From the NCBI RefSeq assembly GCF_003363135.1, contig NZ_QRBB01000001.1:1302001-1366000 (forward strand): a stretch of DNA of 64,000 bases. Reading direction: 5' to 3'. Below are positions 54,343 to 63,097 of this stretch, piece by piece. The stretch comes from Alteriqipengyuania lutimaris (GTDB taxonomy: Bacteria; Pseudomonadota; Alphaproteobacteria; Sphingomonadales; Sphingomonadaceae). Below the pieces are notes generated by a model. That model did no database searches and was not told the DNA's origin. It saw only the letters and a list, made by a program, of their open reading frames with translations. The translations under genes were made by a program, and so were the position numbers. Numbering within the stretch: position 1 is the stretch's first letter; each line of letters starts with the position of its first letter.

Positions 54343-55650
54343 TCAGCGCCTAGCATGCTTCGCCGCGTTGAAAAACAGTGCTGCGCCGATTGCATATCCG
54401 AACGGTGCCACGATCGCCATGGCGTTGCGAATGCCGTCTCCACCGGGGAACAGCGCGTCGGAAATCGCTGCGGTCACGCTGGCACCGATGCCGATGCCCA
54501 CCGCGTTGATGACGAACACGTACACCGCCGCGATGGTTGCGCGCATGCCTTCGGGCGCCAGTTCCTGAAGCACGCTGGGCGCGGCGCTCACCACGGCTGC
54601 GGCGGCGGTGAAGAAGGCGACGAACAGCAGCCCGGCGAGCCAGATGTTGGGCACCAGCGGAAAGGCAACGGCGGGAATGATCGCAATGGCGACCGCCCAG
54701 CCGCAAAAGCGCATCCGCGCGGCCGGTACTCCGCCGCCGACGCGATCCATGATCGCTCCGCCGCCGACCATGCCGAGCAGTCCGCCTGCGATCAGCAGCA
54801 CGCCTGCGATATAGCCAGTGGTCGAAAGATCGGTCTGGAAGCCGCGCATGTACATTGCCGGCAGCCAGTTCACCGTGCCGAGGACCGACAGGTTCACTGC
54901 CGCGACGCCGCCGAAGACCGACCAGTAGAATCCTGCCCGCTGGCGCAATTCGGCAAACACGGTGGACCATGGCAGGCCTTTGGTCTTGACCGCGCGGGCG
55001 GCGCTGCCGGGATCGGGAATGAACAGGAAGGCCAGCGCGATCAGCAGGCCCGGCAGTCCGGCCACGATGAAGGCGAATTGCCAGGGGCGCACCGCGCCGA
55101 AGAACGGCAGCTGCATTGTATCCGCTTGCGCCACGAGAGCGACAACCCCGCCGCCGATCATGAAGGCAAGCCCTGCACCCGTCGCGCTGCCGAGCCCGAA
55201 CAGACCCATCGCCAGCCCCAGCCTGCGGCGAGGGAAACTGTCGGCGATGATGGAATAGGCGGCGGGCGAGAGCACGGCCTCGCCCACGCCCACGCCCATG
55301 CGCGCAAGGAACAGGCCCATAAAGCTGCTCGCCTGACCGCACGCGACGGTCGCCGCGCTCCATGCCGCGATACCCGCAGCGATCGCGCGCGTCCTGTTGA
55401 CCCGGTCGATCAGCCGCCCGATCGGGATCGAGGCGACGGTGAAGAAGATCGCAAAGGCCAGGCCCTGGATCAGGCTGATCTGGAAATCGCTGATCTCCAG
55501 GTCGGCCTTGATCTGGTCGACCAGCAGGCTGACGATCATCCGGTCGATGAAGCTGCAGATATAGGCGATGAACAGCGCGGCCAGCGTCAGCCAGGCTCTC
55601 AGCGGCGTACGTCCGGTGCGGATCGGCTCCGGCGCCGCGACCTCAGAAAT
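54343..55650 (-). CDS. MFS transporter, probable ATT start
   Basis: Spinster-like major facilitator with twelve helices. The first canonical start (ATG 55539) falls inside TM1 and would remove half of it. Upstream, in frame, the sequence reads SEVAAPEPIRTGRTPLRAW then LTLAALFIAYICSFIDR, a normal polar N-terminus and TM1. No ATG, GTG or TTG is available before an in-frame TAG. An ATT at 55650 lies 9 nt after GGGAG and overlaps the stop of the upstream gene, so it is taken as start with reserve. The total is 435 residues. A-motif GRLIDRVNRTR is intact. It may carry the island's substrate or a product. Confidence 0.82.
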   Translation of the reverse strand: MSEVAAPEPIRTGRTPLRAWLTLAALFIAYICSFIDRMIVSLLVDQIKADLEISDFQISLIQGLAFAIFFTVASIPIGRLIDRVNRTRAIAAGIAAWSAATVACGQASSFMGLFLARMGVGVGEAVLSPAAYSIIADSFPRRRLGLAMGLFGLGSATGAGLAFMIGGGVVALVAQADTMQLPFFGAVRPWQFAFIVAGLPGLLIALAFLFIPDPGSAARAVKTKGLPWSTVFAELRQRAGFYWSVFGGVAAVNLSVLGTVNWLPAMYMRGFQTDLSTTGYIAGVLLIAGGLLGMVGGGAIMDRVGGGVPAARMRFCGWAVAIAIIPAVAFPLVPNIWLAGLLFVAFFTAAAAVVSAAPSVLQELAPEGMRATIAAVYVFVINAVGIGIGASVTAAISDALFPGGDGIRNAMAIVAPFGYAIGAALFFNAAKHARR

Positions 55651-56149
55651 CGCCTTCTACTCCCATCTCTTCGAGCAGTTCGGCGCGGTCGTAATATTCG
55701 CGCCATTCCTTGATCTTGTCACCCTCGACCACGAGGACGCCCACGACGGGCACCTTGCCTTCGTGGCCCTTGAAGGTGAATTCGTCTTCGCGCTCGATGA
55801 AGACGGTATTTCCGGTCACCGCCCAGTTGCGCACGTTGAGGCGCATGTGGGTCGCATTGTCGACGAGGAAGGCCATGCGCGGACGGATGGCGTCGCGGCC
55901 CACGATCGGATCGATCATGACCGAATGGAGCACGCCGTCCTGCGTGAACATGTCGGTGATCGCATCCGCGTCGAGAGCTTCCCACGCGGCGATCATCTTC
56001 TTCACGACCGCGATATTGTGTTCTGCGCTGGCGTCCATCTCACTCTCCTCCTGGCCTGCATCCCGACTGGCGGGTGCGTCGGGCATGTCCGAACTGGCAG
56101 GGGGCTGGGTCGCGAGCGCGAACGCGGAAAAGATCAGGCCCAAAGACAT
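55643..56149 (-). CDS. Limonene-1,2-epoxide hydrolase-like NTF2-fold protein
   Basis: Protein of 168 residues with the limonene-epoxide-hydrolase catalytic domain pattern: VVKKMIAAWEALDADAITDM, the ERED segment (Arg and Asp in the place of the catalytic Arg-x-Asp), and EWREYYD where the family usually has WRDYFD. The third catalytic acid would thus be Glu, not Asp, which leaves activity uncertain. ATG 56149 has GGGGAG upstream and a weakly hydrophobic N-terminus; an internal ATG at 56038 has an even better AGGAGG and gives 131 residues without the Pro/Ser-rich leader. First gene of the minus-strand operon. Confidence 0.82.
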   Translation of the reverse strand: MSLGLIFSAFALATQPPASSDMPDAPASRDAGQEESEMDASAEHNIAVVKKMIAAWEALDADAITDMFTQDGVLHSVMIDPIVGRDAIRPRMAFLVDNATHMRLNVRNWAVTGNTVFIEREDEFTFKGHEGKVPVVGVLVVEGDKIKEWREYYDRAELLEEMGVEGDF

Positions 56150-56163
56150 AACAACTCCCCATT

Positions 56164-56255
56164 GGTATTTTTATGCAAGCAAGGGATGACCGGTCGCTCG
56201 CCGATGGTCAAGCCCTAGATCGTACTCCCGGGAAACTAACTTGCAAAATAATACC
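56164..56255. promoter_or_regulatory. Island motif sites 3 and 4, inverted pair in divergent promoter
   Basis: Site 3 on the minus strand (56179-56164) is CTTGCATAAAAATACC; site 4 on the plus strand (56240-56255) is CTTGCAAAATAATACC. They match at 14 of 16 positions and face away from each other, each pointing to the gene it precedes: the epoxide-hydrolase-like operon and the carotenoid oxygenase. Sites of this symmetry in a shared upstream region suggest one regulator for both directions. Confidence 0.6.
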
Positions 56256-56309
56256 GAGTCGCGCTATCCCGCTTTCCGACCAATCCGAAATTTGAGGAAT
56301 CGAGTTGCC

Positions 56310-57812
56310 ATGCATGTCGAGAAGCTGCCGCGGGTAAAGACGACCCTGCGCCCCTCGAACCATCCCTACATGTCCGGGCCGTGGACCCCCCAGCATGACG
56401 AGGTGAACGCGTCCGAGCTCGAAGTGATAGAGGGGGAGATTCCCAAGGACATCGACGGCATCTACCTTCGCAACACGGAAAATCCCGTCCACCAGCCGAT
56501 CGGCCGCCCCCATCCTTTCGACGGTGACGGGATGATCCACCAGATCGCGTTTTCGGAAGGTCGGGCTACCTATCGCAACCGCTTCGTGCGCACGCGCTGT
56601 TTCGAGGCCGAACAGATCGAGGGCGGGGCGCTGTGGGGCGGCCTCGCCGATGGGCCGGGCGTATCGAAGCGGCCCGGCTATGGCGCCAAGGGCGACCTCA
56701 AGGATGCTGCCTCGACCGACATCGTCGTCCATGCCGGCAAGGCCATCGCCACCTTCTACCAGTGCGGTGAGGGCTACGTGCTCGACCCCGAAACGCTCGA
56801 TAACGAAGGGGTCGCGCCGTGGGTGCCGATCGACGGCATCTCGGCTCATCCCAAGGTCGACGAGGCGACCGGAGAGCTGCTGTTCTTCAACTACAGCAAG
56901 CACCCTCCGTACATGCATTACGGCGTTGTCGACGCGGATGGAAAGCTGAAGACCTATATTCCGGTCCCGCTGCCGGGGCCGCGCCTTCCGCACGACATGA
57001 CCTTCTCGGCAAACTGGGCGATCCTCAACGACCTGCCGGTGTTCTGGGATGCGGAACTGATGAAGCACCGGAACCTCCATGCGGTCCGCCTGCACAAGGG
57101 CGTCCCCTCGCGCTTCGCCCTGATCCCCCGCAACGGCAACCCCGATGAGATTCGCTGGTTCGAGGCCGAGCCGACCTACGTGCTCCACTGGCTCAATGCC
57201 TATGAAGAGGGCGACGAGGTCATCCTCGACGGCTATTTCCAGGAGAACCCTACGCCCAGGCCCGAGGGTTTCGAGGAGCATGGGGAGCACGCGCACATGA
57301 TGGCCTTTCTCGACGGCCACTCGCTCGGCACGAAGCTGCACCGCTGGCGCTTCAACCTTGCCGACGGCACGACGAAAGAGGAACGGCTCGACGATCGCAC
57401 GGTCGAATTCGGGATGATCAACCAGAAGTTCGCCGGGCGCAAATACCGCTACGTCTATTCCACCGTCGCCAAGCCCGGCTGGTTCCTGTTCGAAGGCTTC
57501 GTGAAGCACGATCTCGAAACGGGCGAGGGCATCGAGCTGAAGCTCGATCAGGGGCGCTACGCGTCGGAGGCGCCGTTCGCCCCGCGCATCGGTTCGACCG
57601 AAGAGGACGATGGCTACCTCGTCAGCTTCATCATCGACGAGAACGAGGGCACGTCCGAGTGCGTCCTGATCGACTGCAAGAAGTTCGAGGAAGGGCCGGT
57701 CTGCCGCATTGCGCTGCCGCACAAGCTTTCCAGCGGAACGCATTCGACCTGGGTCGACAGCGAAACGCTGGATGCGGCCAAGGTCCGCAAGCGCGAGGCG
57801 CTGGCCGCCTGA
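56310..57812 (+). CDS. Carotenoid/lignostilbene oxygenase
   Basis: Non-haem Fe(II) dioxygenase of 500 residues that cleaves a C=C bond to two carbonyl products. The four iron-binding histidines are present: His180, His228, His293 and His478 (SAHPKVD, LPHDMTF, VLHWLNA, GTHSTWV). The ATG at 56310 is used (GAGG 12 nt upstream); an upstream TTG frame adds 23 residues with little support. Tyr in ATYRNRFVRT and Lys in GDLKDAASTD sit where lignostilbene dioxygenases bind a phenol group, though only an alignment can confirm this. Substrate could be a stilbene, an apocarotenoid or a related terpenoid. Confidence 0.92.
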   Translation: MHVEKLPRVKTTLRPSNHPYMSGPWTPQHDEVNASELEVIEGEIPKDIDGIYLRNTENPVHQPIGRPHPFDGDGMIHQIAFSEGRATYRNRFVRTRCFEAEQIEGGALWGGLADGPGVSKRPGYGAKGDLKDAASTDIVVHAGKAIATFYQCGEGYVLDPETLDNEGVAPWVPIDGISAHPKVDEATGELLFFNYSKHPPYMHYGVVDADGKLKTYIPVPLPGPRLPHDMTFSANWAILNDLPVFWDAELMKHRNLHAVRLHKGVPSRFALIPRNGNPDEIRWFEAEPTYVLHWLNAYEEGDEVILDGYFQENPTPRPEGFEEHGEHAHMMAFLDGHSLGTKLHRWRFNLADGTTKEERLDDRTVEFGMINQKFAGRKYRYVYSTVAKPGWFLFEGFVKHDLETGEGIELKLDQGRYASEAPFAPRIGSTEEDDGYLVSFIIDENEGTSECVLIDCKKFEEGPVCRIALPHKLSSGTHSTWVDSETLDAAKVRKREALAA

Positions 57813-57819
57813 TCGGCGC

Positions 57820-59508
57820 TCAGTCTTCGATTCGTTCCTGCACCATGGCGCGCAGTTCGTTGCGCATCACCTTGTTCATCGGATTGCGCGGCAGCTTGTC
57901 CACCGTGACCAGCCGTTCGGGCCGCTTGTAGATCGCGACGTCGCGTTCGGAGAGGAAGGCGGTCACGTCTTCCAGCGTCGGCCGGGCACCGTCGGCGGGC
58001 ACGACGGCCACCGCGATACGCTCGCCCAGCCGGTCGTCGGGAATGCCGACGGTCGCGGCCTCCACCGCCATGGGGAACCCGATCAGCAGATCATCGATCT
58101 CCGCCGGGGAGATGTTGATGCCGCCGCGCACGATGATTTCCTTCGACCGGCCAATGAAGCGGTAGAAACGGTCGTCTTCGCCTGCGATCTCGAACAGGTC
58201 GCCTGTTCGGTAGTGGCCCTTTTCATCGAAGGCCGCCGCAGTCAGCTCGGGCGAATTCCAGTATCCGGAGAAGATGCTCGCGCCACCGAGGCGCAATTCG
58301 CCGGGGCGGCCGGGCTCGGCAATCTCCTCCTCGGTCTCGGGATCGACGAGGCGCGATCGCGATACCTCGTGACTGCGCGCTTCCCAGGTCTGGCCCTCCG
58401 CGCCGAAGCGCGGAAAATAGCGCGCGCGGTTGGCATAGTCGGGCACGCTGGCCGCGCTGGAGAAGAGCCCCGCGCCTTCGTTCGAACCGAAGACGTTGGT
58501 GATCTCGATGCCCTTGGCGGCCCAGCCTTCGATGAGCCAGGGCGACAGGGGCGCCGATCCGGACGAGACCGTGTGGAGCGAGGATATGTCGACGCTATCC
58601 AGCAATTGCGGTTGCTTGAGCAACGCGGTGAGCACGGCCGGCGGGGCGATCGTGTAGCTGACCCGTTCCTGCTCGATCTGCTTGAGAAACACACCCAGAT
58701 CGAAGGGGTGGTGCAGCACCAGCTTGGTGCCGAGCAGCAGCCACGGCATCACCAGCCCGCCGATCGACCCTATGTTCACGAGGGGGAAGGGGTTGAGCAG
58801 CACGTCGCCCTCCTGCGCGCCAGTGCCGTCTGCCACGACCTCGGCATTGAGGATCCAGTGATTGTGATCGCGCGGGACGCCCTTGGGGCGCGACTCGGTT
58901 CCGCTGGTCCAGCAGATCGTCAGCACCTCTCCGCCCGCGACCGGGTTCGCGTCGACATGGGCGCGGGTGCGCGAGGGCGATGCCGCGGCGGCTTTCGCGC
59001 GCAGGTCGCCTTCCCCACCGCCGAAGGTCAGCACCTGCAGGCCACCGCGCTCCTCTGCCAGCGACCGGCCCAGCGCGGCGTGATCGAACCCCGCGAAGCT
59101 CTCGACGGTCACGAAGAAGCGGGGTTTGACCTGCCCGGCGATGAATTCGAGCTCGTGCCGCCGATACGGCATGGCCACGGGCGACAGAATGGCACCCAGA
59201 CGCGCACAGGCGAGGAAGAGCAGCACCGCGTCCACCGTGTTGGGAAGCTGGGCAAGGATCACGTCGTCCTTCTCCAGCCCTTCGTCCAGCAGGGCCGCCG
59301 CCAGTCGGTCGATCCGCTCGTCCAGCTGGCGCCAGCTGAGCCGTTCGGGCTCGTGCCCGTCGAGCTTCGCGCGGTTGAAAGGATCGACCAGGGCATCGCC
59401 GTCCCTGCCGCTGGCAACGGCGCGGCGCGTCACGGCGTCGACGCTCTCGCCGCTCCACCATCCGCGATCCTCGTAATCGCGCACTCTATCGGCTGGGGTC
59501 AGGAACAT
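57820..59508 (-). CDS. Acyl-CoA synthetase (AMP-forming)
   Basis: Adenylate-forming ligase of 562 residues activating a carboxylic acid with CoA. Motifs: CWTSGTESRPKG (P-loop), NVFGSNEG, YRTGDLFEI, FIGRSKEIIVRGGINISPAE at the hinge, and the C-terminal Lys in PRNPMNKVMR. Closest in style to cyclohexanecarboxylate- or bile-acid-type ligases. It converges on the oxygenase gene (7 nt gap) and diverges from the thiolase operon across an 84-bp gap that holds an island motif. Confidence 0.9.
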   Translation of the reverse strand: MFLTPADRVRDYEDRGWWSGESVDAVTRRAVASGRDGDALVDPFNRAKLDGHEPERLSWRQLDERIDRLAAALLDEGLEKDDVILAQLPNTVDAVLLFLACARLGAILSPVAMPYRRHELEFIAGQVKPRFFVTVESFAGFDHAALGRSLAEERGGLQVLTFGGGEGDLRAKAAAASPSRTRAHVDANPVAGGEVLTICWTSGTESRPKGVPRDHNHWILNAEVVADGTGAQEGDVLLNPFPLVNIGSIGGLVMPWLLLGTKLVLHHPFDLGVFLKQIEQERVSYTIAPPAVLTALLKQPQLLDSVDISSLHTVSSGSAPLSPWLIEGWAAKGIEITNVFGSNEGAGLFSSAASVPDYANRARYFPRFGAEGQTWEARSHEVSRSRLVDPETEEEIAEPGRPGELRLGGASIFSGYWNSPELTAAAFDEKGHYRTGDLFEIAGEDDRFYRFIGRSKEIIVRGGINISPAEIDDLLIGFPMAVEAATVGIPDDRLGERIAVAVVPADGARPTLEDVTAFLSERDVAIYKRPERLVTVDKLPRNPMNKVMRNELRAMVQERIED

Positions 59509-59526
59509 CGCTCTCTCCCGTTTTAA

Positions 59527-59542
59527 CTTTCATAAATATACT
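59527..59542 (+). promoter_or_regulatory. Island motif site 5 (divergent ligase/dehydrogenase promoter)
   Basis: CTTTCATAAATATACT fits CTTKCA-N7-ACY with T at the last place. It lies 18 bp from the ligase start and 50 bp from the start of the plus-strand operon, so it could affect either. Confidence 0.45.
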
Positions 59543-59592
59543 GACATCATCGGGGAGAATGGTTAGGACGTCAATTCAAAGGGAGGGTATTG

Positions 59593-60633
59593 ATGACGCG
59601 CGTAATCCAGTGGGCCACCGGATCTATGGGGCGGACCGGTCTGCGGCGGATCATCGATGCGCAGGGCCTGACGCTCGCCGGAGCCTACGTCTACGGGTCG
59701 AAGAAGGCTGGAACCGATGCCGGCCTTCTGGCGAAGCGGGAAAAGACGGGCGTTCTTGCCACCAGTGACCGTGACGAGATTCTGGCGCTGGATGCCGACG
59801 TCGTTCTCCATTGCCCGCGGATAACGCAGCCCTACGACGCGCTGGTCGACGATGTCGTGGCCTTGCTCGAATCCGGCAAGAACGTTGTGTCCATCGCGGG
59901 CTTTCACTGGCCGGACGCCCATGGGGCGGGTTATGCAAGCCGTCTGAGAGAGGCGGCGATGCGCGGCGGAGTGACGCTGGCGGGCGTGGGCGTGAACCCC
60001 GGCATGGTCGTCGAGCGACTGGCCCTGGCGGCAAGCGCGATGAGCCACGAACTCGATCGGATTTCGGTGTTCGAGACGGTCGATGCCTCGGGCATGGCGA
60101 GCCCCGAATTCGTCTTCGGACTGATGGGTCTCGACAGCGACCCGGCCGCGAAGGACATCCGCGAAGGCCCTCTGGCGGACCTCTATGGTACGCTGTTTTC
60201 CGAGGTGCTGCATTTCTTCGCTGCTGAAATGGGCGGCAAGGTAACGGAGATCGTGCCGGACCACCGCCTCACCCTGGCGGAGAAAGACATCGAGACCGCT
60301 GCGGGGCCGATCAGGCCCGGCCATGTGGCGGCGACCGAGTGGCGCTGGACGGCGAAGACCGATCTCGGGCCCGAACTGCTGCTGTCGATCCTCTGGACCG
60401 CCGATCCATCGCTGCATGGCGACGATCGCCAAGGTCACTGGACCCTCCGGCTGGACGGGCGACCGGTAATCAGGATGACGCTCGATATCGAGGAAGGCGA
60501 CCCGTCGAAGCCGCCGAGCCGCGCGCTGACCGACGCGACGATTGCGGTGGCGATCAACGCGATACCGCACGTCGTCGCGGCACCGCCGGGCCTGTTCGCC
60601 TTTCATCCCCCTGCCGCCTGGAGCGCTGCATGA
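59593..60633 (+). CDS. DapB-like NAD(P)-binding dehydrogenase
   Basis: Protein of 346 residues with a dihydrodipicolinate-reductase-like N-terminal Rossmann domain (RVIQWATGSMGRTGLRRI; ADVVLHC) and a C-terminal domain of the 2,4-diaminopentanoate-dehydrogenase type. ATG 59593 follows GGGAGGG. Family members of this length appear often in catabolic clusters of actinobacteria and sphingomonads without a proven reaction. First gene of a four-gene operon in which each stop overlaps the next start (ATGA). Confidence 0.85.
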   Translation: MTRVIQWATGSMGRTGLRRIIDAQGLTLAGAYVYGSKKAGTDAGLLAKREKTGVLATSDRDEILALDADVVLHCPRITQPYDALVDDVVALLESGKNVVSIAGFHWPDAHGAGYASRLREAAMRGGVTLAGVGVNPGMVVERLALAASAMSHELDRISVFETVDASGMASPEFVFGLMGLDSDPAAKDIREGPLADLYGTLFSEVLHFFAAEMGGKVTEIVPDHRLTLAEKDIETAAGPIRPGHVAATEWRWTAKTDLGPELLLSILWTADPSLHGDDRQGHWTLRLDGRPVIRMTLDIEEGDPSKPPSRALTDATIAVAINAIPHVVAAPPGLFAFHPPAAWSAA

Positions 60634-61772
60634 CCGTTTACATTCACGACGCCGTGCGCACGCCGCGCGGGAAGGCAAGGCCCGACGGGGCGCTCGCCGG
60701 GGAAACGCCCCACGGCCTCGTCACCCATCTGGTCGATGCCCTGTGCGATCGCGGGCGCGATGCGCGGGCGATCGACCGATTCACGCTCGGCTGCGTGGGG
60801 CAGGTCGGGGCGCAGGGCGGCCACATCGCGATGGTCGCGAAGATGGCTGCCGAACTGCCCGATTCTTGCGTGGTCCATTCGGTCAACAATTTCTGCGCCT
60901 CGGGGCTGACCGCGATCGCCCAGGCCGCCGATGCCATCGAGGCGGGGCAGGCCACATCGGCGCTCGCGGGCGGGGTGGAGATGATGAGCCGCGTTCCCTT
61001 CATGGGGGACCGCGCGGACTACTATGCCGACCGCGATTTTCCGCCCGCGCGACGCTACATCCCCGTGGGGCTCGCGGCCGACCTGCTGGCGCAGTCCGAA
61101 GGCATCTCGCGCCGCGAGCTGGACGAGGTTGCCGAACGCTCGCAGAGGCTCGCCGCAGCCGCGGAGGACAATGCGGCCTTCAACGCGAGCCGCATCGCCG
61201 TCGCCGGGCTGGACCGGGAGGAGGCAATCCGGCCGACCACGCTGGAGAAACTGGACGCGCTCCCGCCCACCTTCACGGCATGGGGGAAGGAATATGCGCA
61301 TGCGCTGGAAGGCGAACCGGTTCACAGCCACACGGTCGGCCATGCTCCCCCGATCGTGGACGGGGCGGCGCTCGCGCTGCTGTCCGCCAGCGGCGAGGGC
61401 GCGAGGGCGCGAATTCTGTCCTACGCCGAAATGGGCAGCGATCCGCGCGCCTCGCTGACCGCAGGGTTCGCCGCGATGGAAAAGGCGCTGGAACGGGCCG
61501 ACCTGACGCTCGACCAGCTCGACCGGATCGAATTCATGGAAGCCTTTGCGGTGACCTACGCCAAGTTTCTGCGCGATTGTCCCGTCGATCCTGCAAAGGT
61601 CAACGTATCGGGCGGACATATCGCCAAGGGCCACCCGATGGGCGCAACCGGCGCGATTCTGACCTCCAGCCTGCTCGATGTCCTCAACGCGGATGATGGA
61701 TGGCTGGGCATGGTCGTGTGCACCGGAGCGCAGGGCGTGGGCGCAGCAATGATTGTCGAAAGGCTGGGATGA
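60630..61772 (+). CDS. Thiolase (acetyl-CoA C-acyltransferase-like)
   Basis: Thiolase of 380 residues. Catalytic residues are all present: Cys89 in NNFCASGLTA, His335 in GGHIAKGHPMGATGA and Cys364 in VVCTGAQGVGAAM. Length and motifs are of the degradative type. It would cleave a 3-ketoacyl-CoA made from the acid activated by the ligase. Start ATG overlaps the DapB-like stop; a longer upstream frame is a shadow. Confidence 0.93.
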   Translation: MTVYIHDAVRTPRGKARPDGALAGETPHGLVTHLVDALCDRGRDARAIDRFTLGCVGQVGAQGGHIAMVAKMAAELPDSCVVHSVNNFCASGLTAIAQAADAIEAGQATSALAGGVEMMSRVPFMGDRADYYADRDFPPARRYIPVGLAADLLAQSEGISRRELDEVAERSQRLAAAAEDNAAFNASRIAVAGLDREEAIRPTTLEKLDALPPTFTAWGKEYAHALEGEPVHSHTVGHAPPIVDGAALALLSASGEGARARILSYAEMGSDPRASLTAGFAAMEKALERADLTLDQLDRIEFMEAFAVTYAKFLRDCPVDPAKVNVSGGHIAKGHPMGATGAILTSSLLDVLNADDGWLGMVVCTGAQGVGAAMIVERLG

Positions 61773-62701
61773 GCAAAGAGATACTGAACCGCCTGCGGCT
61801 GCCCGTGGTGGCGGCCCCGATGTTCCTGGTCTCGGGCCCGGACATGGTCATCGCCGCCGCTCGTGCAGGGATCGTGGGTGCGTTTCCCACGCCCAATTGC
61901 CGCACCACCGAGCAGGTGGACGAATGGATGACGCGCATCGTCGCCGAAACCGCCGACGCTCCGGGGCTGTGGGCGGCGAACCTCGTCACCCATTCCTCCA
62001 ACCCGCGGCTGGCGGACGATCTGGCGATGGTCGCGAAGCACAAGCCGCCGATCGTCATCACCGCGCTCGGCAGCCCCGTCCCAGCGATCGAGGTGGTGCA
62101 TTCCTACGGCGGGCTGGTGCTGGCCGACGTCGTGAACGAGAAGCTGGGGCGCAAGGCCGCCGCAGCCGGGGCCGATGGACTGGTCGCGGTAGCGAGCGGG
62201 GCGGGCGGCCACACCGGCAGCCTGTCTCCCTTCGCCTTCGTCAGCGTCCTGCGCGAGTTCTTCGACGGCATCGTTTGCGTCGGCGGCGCGATTGCCGATG
62301 GAGCGGGCGTCGCGGGTGCGGTCGCGGCGGGGGCGGACCTTGTCTATGTCGGTACGCGCTTCCTCGCGGCGGAGGAAAGCATGGCGGAGCCCGATTACAA
62401 GCAGATGGTCGTCGATTCGCGCGCGGAAGACCTCGTCGTCAGCCCTGCGATCACTGGCACTGCGGCGAGCTGGCTCAAGCCCTCGCTGGTCAAGGCCGGG
62501 TACGATCTCGACGCGCTCGATAAGCCCGCCACGCGCGATTACGGCGGCGACCCGGCCAAGAAATGGCGCGACCTTTGGGCCGCAGGGCAGGGCCTGCACA
62601 CCATCACCGATACCGAGCCGCTGGCCGATATCGTCGATACGCTGGAGAACGGCTGGAGCGCCGCCCGCGACAGACTTCACAACTTCGGGAGAGAGAAATG
62701 A
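61769..62701 (+). CDS. Nitronate monooxygenase-like FMN protein
   Basis: TIM-barrel flavoprotein of 310 residues (2-nitropropane dioxygenase family). Typical segments: LPVVAAPMFLVSGPDMVIAA at the start, VASGAGGHTG with the active-site His, and phosphate-binding GGAIADGAGVAGAVAAGAD. Many relatives in lipid-degradation clusters act as enoyl reductases or have unknown substrates, so a true nitronate activity is doubtful. ATGA overlaps on both sides. Confidence 0.9.
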   Translation: MSKEILNRLRLPVVAAPMFLVSGPDMVIAAARAGIVGAFPTPNCRTTEQVDEWMTRIVAETADAPGLWAANLVTHSSNPRLADDLAMVAKHKPPIVITALGSPVPAIEVVHSYGGLVLADVVNEKLGRKAAAAGADGLVAVASGAGGHTGSLSPFAFVSVLREFFDGIVCVGGAIADGAGVAGAVAAGADLVYVGTRFLAAEESMAEPDYKQMVVDSRAEDLVVSPAITGTAASWLKPSLVKAGYDLDALDKPATRDYGGDPAKKWRDLWAAGQGLHTITDTEPLADIVDTLENGWSAARDRLHNFGREK

Positions 62702-63081
62702 CCGACCAGGAAATCGAGGAATTCGCCGCGCATTTCGTTGACGCCGTGCAGCGCGGCGATGCCGAGGCCATGCGCGCCTGCTACGCCCGCGACGGGGTGA
62801 TCTGGCACAACACCAATGGCGAACAATCGCTCGACGACAATGTGAAGACGCTCAACTGGTTCGTGGAGACGCTGCCCGACCGCAAGTACACCGTGCAGCG
62901 CCGCGAAGTGATCCCCAACGGCTTCATGCAGCAGCACATCCTGTCTGCCACGCTGCCTAATGGCGAAGCGTGGCAGATGGATGCATGCGTCGTCGTCAGC
63001 CTCGAAAACGGGAAGATCAAGCGGCTCGACGAATATCTCGACAGCGCCGCAGGTGCCAAGCTGCGCGAGTTCGGGCGCTAG
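62698..63081 (+). CDS. NTF2-like (SnoaL/ketosteroid-isomerase-like) protein
   Basis: Protein of 127 residues, third NTF2-fold protein of the island: helical start IEEFAAHFVDAVQRGDAEAM, then beta strands (GVIWHNTNGEQSLDDNVKTL, GKIKRLDEYLD). Relatives include ketosteroid isomerases and hydratases. GAGAGA precedes the ATG, which overlaps the upstream stop. Last gene of the operon, 16 nt from the convergent membrane-enzyme gene. Confidence 0.88.
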   Translation: MTDQEIEEFAAHFVDAVQRGDAEAMRACYARDGVIWHNTNGEQSLDDNVKTLNWFVETLPDRKYTVQRREVIPNGFMQQHILSATLPNGEAWQMDACVVVSLENGKIKRLDEYLDSAAGAKLREFGR

Positions 63082-63097
63082 GCGCCCAGCGGGGCCG

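Noticed and set aside
56208..57743. 511-codon minus-strand frame opposite the carotenoid oxygenase
   Set aside because: Shadow of the oxygenase, whose four iron-binding histidines and motifs are on the plus strand.
48676..59542. Island motif as a core promoter (-35/-10)
   Set aside because: At a 17-nt spacing only one or two sites have anything like a -10, and distances to start codons vary from 14 to 62 bp.
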